A program made the position numbers and the translations under genes. A DNA stretch of 64,000 bases, taken from contig NZ_RJUU01000001.1 of NCBI RefSeq assembly GCF_003751445.1, positions 2,857,001 to 2,921,000 of the forward strand, given 5' to 3'. Shown piece after piece: positions 60,259 through 64,000 of the stretch (positions within the stretch are counted from its first letter, which is position 1; each line of letters opens with the position of its first letter). The DNA is from Streptomyces sp. 840.1 (GTDB lineage Bacteria; Actinomycetota; Actinomycetes; Streptomycetales; Streptomycetaceae). The notes below the pieces were generated by a model. The model searched no databases. It saw nothing but the letters and a program-made list of their open reading frames with translations, and was not told where the DNA came from.

Positions 60259-60831
60259 ATGAAGAGGATCAGCGAATTGTTGGATGCGGCGGCCGGCGAC
60301 GCACTGCCCGTGGTCCGTGGGATCGACGACAGCCGGCTGGGCGATCCCACCCCCTGTGCGGAGTACGACGTCCACGCCCTGGTCAGTCACCTCAGCCAGG
60401 TGGTCGTCAACTTCACGGCCCTGGCGGCCCGGCAGGAGGCGGAGTTCGGCGAGACCCCGGACGCGGTCATCGGCGAGTGGCGCGACCGCTTCGGGGAGCG
60501 GACGGCGGCCCTGGTCGAGGCGTGGGCGCGGCCCGGCGCGCAGGACGGTACCGCGGGTTCCATGGGGTTCCCGGCCCGTACCGTCGGCCACATGGTGCTC
60601 GGCGACCTGACCGTCCATGCCTGGGACCTGGCCCGCGCTACCGGCCAGGAGTTCCTGCCGGACGCGGACGTGGTGGCCGAGCTCGCCCCGGCCATGGCCG
60701 CGATGGCGCCGAAGGCCCGCGAGGCGAAGATGTTCGGTGAGCCGTTCCCCGTACCGGAGGGGGCTAGCCCCTTCGCGCGGGTGCTGGCGCTGACCGGTCG
60801 CGACCCGGACTGGCGGCCGGACCGGGGGTGA
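60259..60831 (+). CDS. TIGR03086-like DinB/mycothiol-dependent maleylpyruvate isomerase-type protein
   Basis: 190 residues. The first half has the DinB-fold pattern DPTPCAEYDVHALVSHLSQVVVNFTALA. The metal-type His residues are in SHL and in RTVGHMVLGDLTVHAWDLARATG. This is the common actinobacterial TIGR03086 family, thought to act in mycothiol-linked chemistry. The start ATG 60259 (MKRISELLDA) follows a GTCGAAG sequence. Its 3' end overlaps the convergent small-membrane-protein gene by 68 bp. Confidence 0.82.
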   Translation: MKRISELLDAAAGDALPVVRGIDDSRLGDPTPCAEYDVHALVSHLSQVVVNFTALAARQEAEFGETPDAVIGEWRDRFGERTAALVEAWARPGAQDGTAGSMGFPARTVGHMVLGDLTVHAWDLARATGQEFLPDADVVAELAPAMAAMAPKAREAKMFGEPFPVPEGASPFARVLALTGRDPDWRPDRG

Positions 60832-61081
60832 CACCCGTGGCCGGAATTCGCGCGCCCGGCGCACTCGGGCCGTCATAGAGCGCCCCTACGCTCTCGTACG
60901 CGCTGTCCACGATCCTCTCGGCATCCACCAGCATCGCGCGCTCGGCCAGCCGGGCCGCCTGGTGGGTGTACGGGGACGGCGGCGCCGGATGCCGGCGCCG
61001 CCACCAGCTCTCACCTGCGGCGTAGATACCGGCGGCGAAGACCAGCACGGGGATGGACAGGGCCAGCAGAGTGTCGCCCAT
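60764..61081 (-). CDS. Small single-pass membrane protein, hypothetical
   Basis: 105 residues. One N-terminal hydrophobic helix (LLALSIPVLVFAAGIYAAGESWW) is followed by a basic stop-transfer RRRHP and a soluble tail with YTHQAARLAERAMLVDAERIVDSAYESVGALY. The Pro/Ala/Gly-rich end is low complexity. GGGAGG precedes ATG 61081. The tail overlaps the convergent gene, so the real C-terminus is somewhat less certain. Function unknown. Confidence 0.55.
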   Translation of the reverse strand: MGDTLLALSIPVLVFAAGIYAAGESWWRRRHPAPPSPYTHQAARLAERAMLVDAERIVDSAYESVGALYDGPSAPGARIPATGVTPGPAASPGRDRSAPAPARRG

Positions 61082-61143
61082 GGGCAGGCCTCCCTCAGTT
61101 TCGGTGCCTCCTGCATCGGCAGGTCCGACAGGTCCACTGAAGA

Positions 61144-61434
61144 TCATTCTTCGGCCAATGAATGGCCGGATAGGGCTGGCCGACGGACGCCCGCCGTGCA
61201 GGTGGGTGCCCGGGGGTGAACGGGCTGGGCCGTGTGTTCGGCGGCGGCCGGCGGGCGGGGTGTGCGTTCGGCGGGCAGGTGTTCAGAGAGGCGGTCCGCC
61301 CGCTCCTCGGCCATGGTCTCCGCGGCTCCCATGCACCAGTGGCCCTGGGCGGCCGGGATCTGCGCGCCCGGCAGATCCGGCGTCGTGAAGAGCGGGGGAA
61401 GGTCGCGACCGAGCAGTTGCCGGGTCGGTGTCAT
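61144..61434 (-). CDS. Small hypothetical protein
   Basis: 96 residues if started at ATG 61434 (MTPTRQLLGRDLPPLF), which has AGGTGAG about 6 nt upstream. The N-terminal half (PLFTTPDLPGAQIPAAQGHWCMGAAETMAEERADRLSEHL) looks coding; the rest is Pro/Ala/His-rich. No known domain. The longer upstream frame runs through a 9-nt DNA tandem repeat and is not believed. Confidence 0.4.
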   Translation of the reverse strand: MTPTRQLLGRDLPPLFTTPDLPGAQIPAAQGHWCMGAAETMAEERADRLSEHLPAERTPRPPAAAEHTAQPVHPRAPTCTAGVRRPALSGHSLAEE

Positions 61435-61522
61435 GGTGCTCACCTGCTGTGCGGGGAGTGCCCGCCGGGAGTGTCTGTGTCGGTGGTCTGTCGCGGTGAT
61501 CTGCCGTCCGCGGACTCGCGCC

Positions 61523-61576
61523 GTCCGCATCGTCCGCAGCGTCCGCGTCATCCGCGTCATCCGCGTCATCCGCGTC
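61523..61576. repeat. 9-nt tandem repeat
   Basis: Six units of RTCCGCRTC (GTCCGCATC, GTCCGCAGC, GTCCGCGTC, then three identical ATCCGCGTC). They lie between the small hypothetical gene and a terminator hairpin. Confidence 0.8.
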
Positions 61577-61607
61577 GTCGCCGGAGTACGGCGGCCTACG
61601 TGAATGG

Positions 61608-61657
61608 TTCGGCACGGACGGCCCGCCGGATTGGTCCGGTGGGCCGTCCGTGCCGAA
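61608..61657. terminator. Terminator downstream of the 61.7-62.3 kb gene
   Basis: A 23-bp inverted repeat with one mismatch (61608-61630 with 61635-61657), loop TTGG, 15 bases beyond the stop codon of the minus-strand gene. Confidence 0.8.
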
Positions 61658-61672
61658 GGAGGCACGACCGGC

Positions 61673-62320
61673 TCACGCCGCCTGGAGGACTTCACAGGGG
61701 CAGTGACCGAATTCCAGACCGAGTTCGTGGTCCACGGCGGCGCTCGAACGCGTGGCGGCTTCGACGACCTTCTCCCAGGAGCCGTACTTCAGGTAGAGCT
61801 GGTCCGCCGTCGGGCCGAGCGGGTTGCCGTACTTCTTCTGGTTGCGTGCCTCCAGCTCCGCGACCTGTTCCGGGCTCATGCCGGCGCGCACGATGTCCTT
61901 GGCGTCGTTGCGCATCTGGACCAGCGTGCGGGCGATGTCCTCCTCCGAGCGCCCTTCGGCGCGCATGGCGCACTCCGTGCGCTCCATGTCCTCGAGGAGG
62001 GTGAGGTAGTCGATCCGCTGATCACGGGAGACCTCGCGCTGCTGCGGCGTCTCCCTCCGGATCAGGCAGACGACCGGCTCCGGGCTGGTGCAGTCGCCCT
62101 TGTCCGGTGCGGCCTGGGAGACGGGCGCGACGACGACCGGACCGCAGCCGGCGACCGCGCGGCACGGGTGCGTCACGTGTGCGGCGGCCGAAGCGGGCTG
62201 CAGGGGAAGGAGGACGGCTTGGGCGACCAGCAGCGCGGGAACCACGCGGCCGGCCAGGAAACGCAGACGGGTCAGTGACATGCGCTCATCGTTGGGCGGT
62301 CCGCGACGGAAGCGAGACAT
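61673..62320 (-). CDS. Secreted/exported hypothetical protein
   Basis: About 215 residues. A signal sequence (RLRFLAGRVVPALLVAQAVLLPLQPASAAA) is followed by a Cys-containing region with HPCRAVAGCGPVVV, GDCTSPEPVVCLI, ERTECAM and FGHCPCEVL. The helical middle (RIDYLTLLEDMERTECAMRAEGRSEEDIARTLVQMRNDAKDIVRAGM) and KKYGNPLGPTADQLYLKYGSWEKVVEAA are well-formed. Start ATG 62320 or ATG 62281. I do not recognise a named family. It is followed by a strong terminator. Confidence 0.7.
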   Translation of the reverse strand: MSRFRRGPPNDERMSLTRLRFLAGRVVPALLVAQAVLLPLQPASAAAHVTHPCRAVAGCGPVVVAPVSQAAPDKGDCTSPEPVVCLIRRETPQQREVSRDQRIDYLTLLEDMERTECAMRAEGRSEEDIARTLVQMRNDAKDIVRAGMSPEQVAELEARNQKKYGNPLGPTADQLYLKYGSWEKVVEAATRSSAAVDHELGLEFGHCPCEVLQAA

Positions 62321-62492
62321 GGCGAGGCCGAAGTCCCCCTCGCGGGTGGCCGGCTCCACTCCGCCGAGTGAAGCGCCGGCACCGGCGGTGCCGCCGGCCG
62401 GGCCTGCACGGGCCCCCGGCTCATCCGCTGATCCCCAGCTCAGCCGCTGACTCCCAGCTCAGGCACGAGCCCGCCTCAGGCCCGGAACCCCC

Positions 62493-62924
62493 TCAGGGCC
62501 ACACTAGGCAGTACGCCTGATGCCCCGCGTCGTGCAGCCGGTGGGAGAAGTCCTGCCATTCGTGGAGCAGTTGGTACACGTTGTACGCATCCCGCGGGCC
62601 CCCGCGGTCCGGGACCGTGGACCAGATGAAGGCGGCGGCGCCCACCGACTCCTCGCCGACGCCGCGCAGCGGGTCCACGACCGTCATCGGGAGCCGGACC
62701 ACCGCGTAGTCGGGGTGCAGCACGACCAGCTCCAGCGGCGGGACCTTGTGCAGAGGTATGCCCTGTATGCCGGTCAGGACCATCGCGGCGACCGTCTCCG
62801 GCTTGATCTTGCTGAACATGCCGCCCATGCCCAGCTCGTCGCCGCCGAGCTCCTCGGGGCGCATGGAAATGGGCACGCGTGCGGCAGTGGCCCCGTCGGG
62901 GGCCCCGAAGTACTTGTAGGTCAC
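62493..62924 (-). CDS. Conserved hypothetical protein next to hemL
   Basis: 143 residues: TYKYFGAPDGATAARVPISMRPEELGGDELGMG at the start, then KVPPLELVVLHPDYAVVRLPMTVVD and a C-terminal LLHEWQDFSHRLHDAGHQAYCLVWP. I recognise this as a strongly conserved Streptomyces protein normally beside hemL, but no function is known. GTG 62924 is used; GTG 62930 is an alternative with AGGAG at a better distance. It is divergent from hemL with ~300 bp between. Confidence 0.8.
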   Translation of the reverse strand: MTYKYFGAPDGATAARVPISMRPEELGGDELGMGGMFSKIKPETVAAMVLTGIQGIPLHKVPPLELVVLHPDYAVVRLPMTVVDPLRGVGEESVGAAAFIWSTVPDRGGPRDAYNVYQLLHEWQDFSHRLHDAGHQAYCLVWP

Positions 62925-63224
62925 CCCCACCCGGCCACCACTCCTGCTTCCGGCTTCGCCGCCCACCTGCGCACCACCGGCCTGTATGCCCTGTCTGCGC
63001 TCAGCCTCTCGCCGGTGCCGACCCCGCCGGGCAGGCTCGGGCCCCAGGTCGTCGGTCCCTTCGCCCACTCCGCCACCGCGATGCATATCTCATCCACCCG
63101 ACTACTAACTAGGAGACACAGCCCCCGCCGCGCAACCCGATCATCGTGTCAGTGACCTCCCCCACGGGCGTGCGGTGAAACACCTGTCCGCAATACCGTC
63201 CGTGGCTCTGACACCATGGCATGT

Positions 63225-64000
63225 GTGAGCTTTCCCTATGACGCCCCAGTTTCGCAGACGCTTTTCGACCGCGCGTCCCTCGTGACGCCCGGCGGCGTGA
63301 ACTCTCCGGTACGTGCTTTCCGGGCCGTGGGCGGTACACCCCGCTTCATGGTGTCCGGCACCGGTCCGTACCTCACCGATGCCGACGGCCGTGAGTACGT
63401 CGACCTCGTGTGCTCGTGGGGGCCGATGATTCTCGGCCACTCCCACCCGGAGGTCATCGCCGCAGTTCAGGAGGCTGTCGCTCGCGGCACCTCGTTCGGT
63501 ACGCCCGGTGAGGGCGAGGTCGCGCTCGCGGAGGAGATCGTCGCCCGGGTCGAGCCGGTGGAGCAGGTGCGGCTCGTGTCGTCCGGCACCGAGGCGACCA
63601 TGTCCGCGATCCGCCTCGCCCGAGGTTTCACCGGCCGGGCCAAGATCGTGAAGTTCGCCGGCTGCTACCACGGCCACGTCGACGCGCTGCTCGCCGCCGC
63701 CGGGTCCGGGGTCGCGACCTTCGGGCTGCCGGACACGCCGGGTGTCACCGGTGCCCAGGCCGGCGACACGATCGTGGTCCCGTACAACGACCTGGAGGCC
63801 GTGCGGGCCGCGTTCGCCGCACAGCCCGGCGAGATCGCCTGTGTGATCACCGAGGCGTCGCCGGGCAACATGGGCGTCGTGCCGCCGCTGGACGGGTTCA
63901 ACGCCGGGCTCAAGGAGATCTGTGCCGCCAACGGCGCGCTGTACATCTCCGACGAGGTCATGACCGGGTTCCGTACGTCGAAGGCCGGCTGGTTCGGTAT
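63225..64000 (+). CDS. hemL: Glutamate-1-semialdehyde 2,1-aminomutase, 5' part
   Basis: The first ~258 residues of a class III aminotransferase-fold enzyme that makes 5-aminolevulinate for tetrapyrroles. [81 protein letters not shown] and [13 protein letters not shown] are all diagnostic. The PLP lysine lies beyond the window edge. Start is GTG 63225 ([10 protein letters not shown]) or in-frame ATG 63216. No stop occurs before 64000; the gene is truncated by the window only. Confidence 0.95.
   Translation, partial: MSFPYDAPVSQTLFDRASLVTPGGVNSPVRAFRAVGGTPRFMVSGTGPYLTDADGREYVDLVCSWGPMILGHSHPEVIAAVQEAVARGTSFGTPGEGEVALAEEIVARVEPVEQVRLVSSGTEATMSAIRLARGFTGRAKIVKFAGCYHGHVDALLAAAGSGVATFGLPDTPGVTGAQAGDTIVVPYNDLEAVRAAFAAQPGEIACVITEASPGNMGVVPPLDGFNAGLKEICAANGALYISDEVMTGFRTSKAGWFG

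Noticed and set aside
61443..61695. N-terminal extension of the small hypothetical gene (MTRMTRMTR region)
   Set aside because: It is translation of the 9-nt DNA repeat and runs through a terminator hairpin.
1..64000. Transposases, integrases, att sites, CRISPR arrays, tRNA or rRNA genes
   Set aside because: None was seen by reading; no repeats of CRISPR form and no cloverleaf or T-loop consensus were noticed. A tRNAscan/ISfinder run would settle this.

Overview
The window is high-GC (roughly 72-74 %) DNA with dense, often translationally coupled genes, GTG/TTG starts and many actinobacterial families (class I LysRS, DUF2637, paired DUF3558-like lipoproteins, Mut7-C, RsbW-like ATPase, HemL with its usual small neighbour). 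It almost certainly comes from a Streptomyces chromosome.

Layout. 1-6.2 kb is core genome: the end of a phospholipase D/cardiolipin synthase, an anti-sigma-type ATPase, two small proteins, then divergent argS and lysS closed by a 20-bp terminator hairpin. 6.2-49.0 kb is one large, apparently uncharacterised biosynthetic gene cluster. 49.5-64 kb returns to ordinary genome: DUF2637 protein, two lipoproteins, RtcB, SDR, YnfA, MarR, Mut7-C, NmrA-like, GNAT, AraC, a TIGR03086-type protein, small conserved genes and the start of hemL.

The cluster has four blocks. (A) 6.2-12.8 kb: malonyltransferase, UbiA prenyltransferase, Sfp-type phosphopantetheinyl transferase, a NarL-type two-component system (its kinase carries a TTA codon) and a MocR regulator. 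(B) 12.9-28.7 kb, plus strand: nucleotide-sugar 6-dehydrogenase, then trpD-trpC-trpB-trpA, two DegT aminotransferases, a xylose-isomerase-like TIM barrel, an M20 hydrolase, an Ldh2 dehydrogenase, a Gfo/Idh oxidoreductase and a free-standing B3/B4 tRNA-editing-type domain; then trpE, trpG and an iron-sulfur flavoprotein. Most junctions are ATGA/GTGA overlaps. (C) 28.7-37.8 kb, minus strand: Gfo/Idh, two ATP-grasp ligases, an MFS exporter, trpF, a PaaK-like adenylating enzyme, a BacA/prephenate-dehydratase-fold protein and an amidohydrolase. (D) 38.1-49.0 kb: a FabG on the plus strand and, on the minus strand, AfsA-like enzyme, HAD phosphatase, SDR, SnoaL-like protein, ACP, ketosynthase, chain-length factor and a phytoene-desaturase-like FAD enzyme, followed by an MFS pump coupled to a secreted beta-propeller.

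Working model (inference): the cluster encodes every step from chorismate to tryptophan (E, G, D, F, C, B, A). The iron-sulfur flavoprotein after trpG resembles the partner of 2-amino-2-deoxyisochorismate synthases, so the pathway may make a modified anthranilate or ring-substituted indole/tryptophan. A second arm builds a type II polyketide chain that an AfsA/HAD pair may release on a C3 glycerol-type unit. Sugar-nucleotide oxidation/transamination genes add an amino-sugar-like or amino-acid unit, and ATP-grasp/PaaK ligases could join the parts. No NRPS, glycosyltransferase, butyrolactone receptor, transposase, CRISPR array or tRNA gene was recognised.
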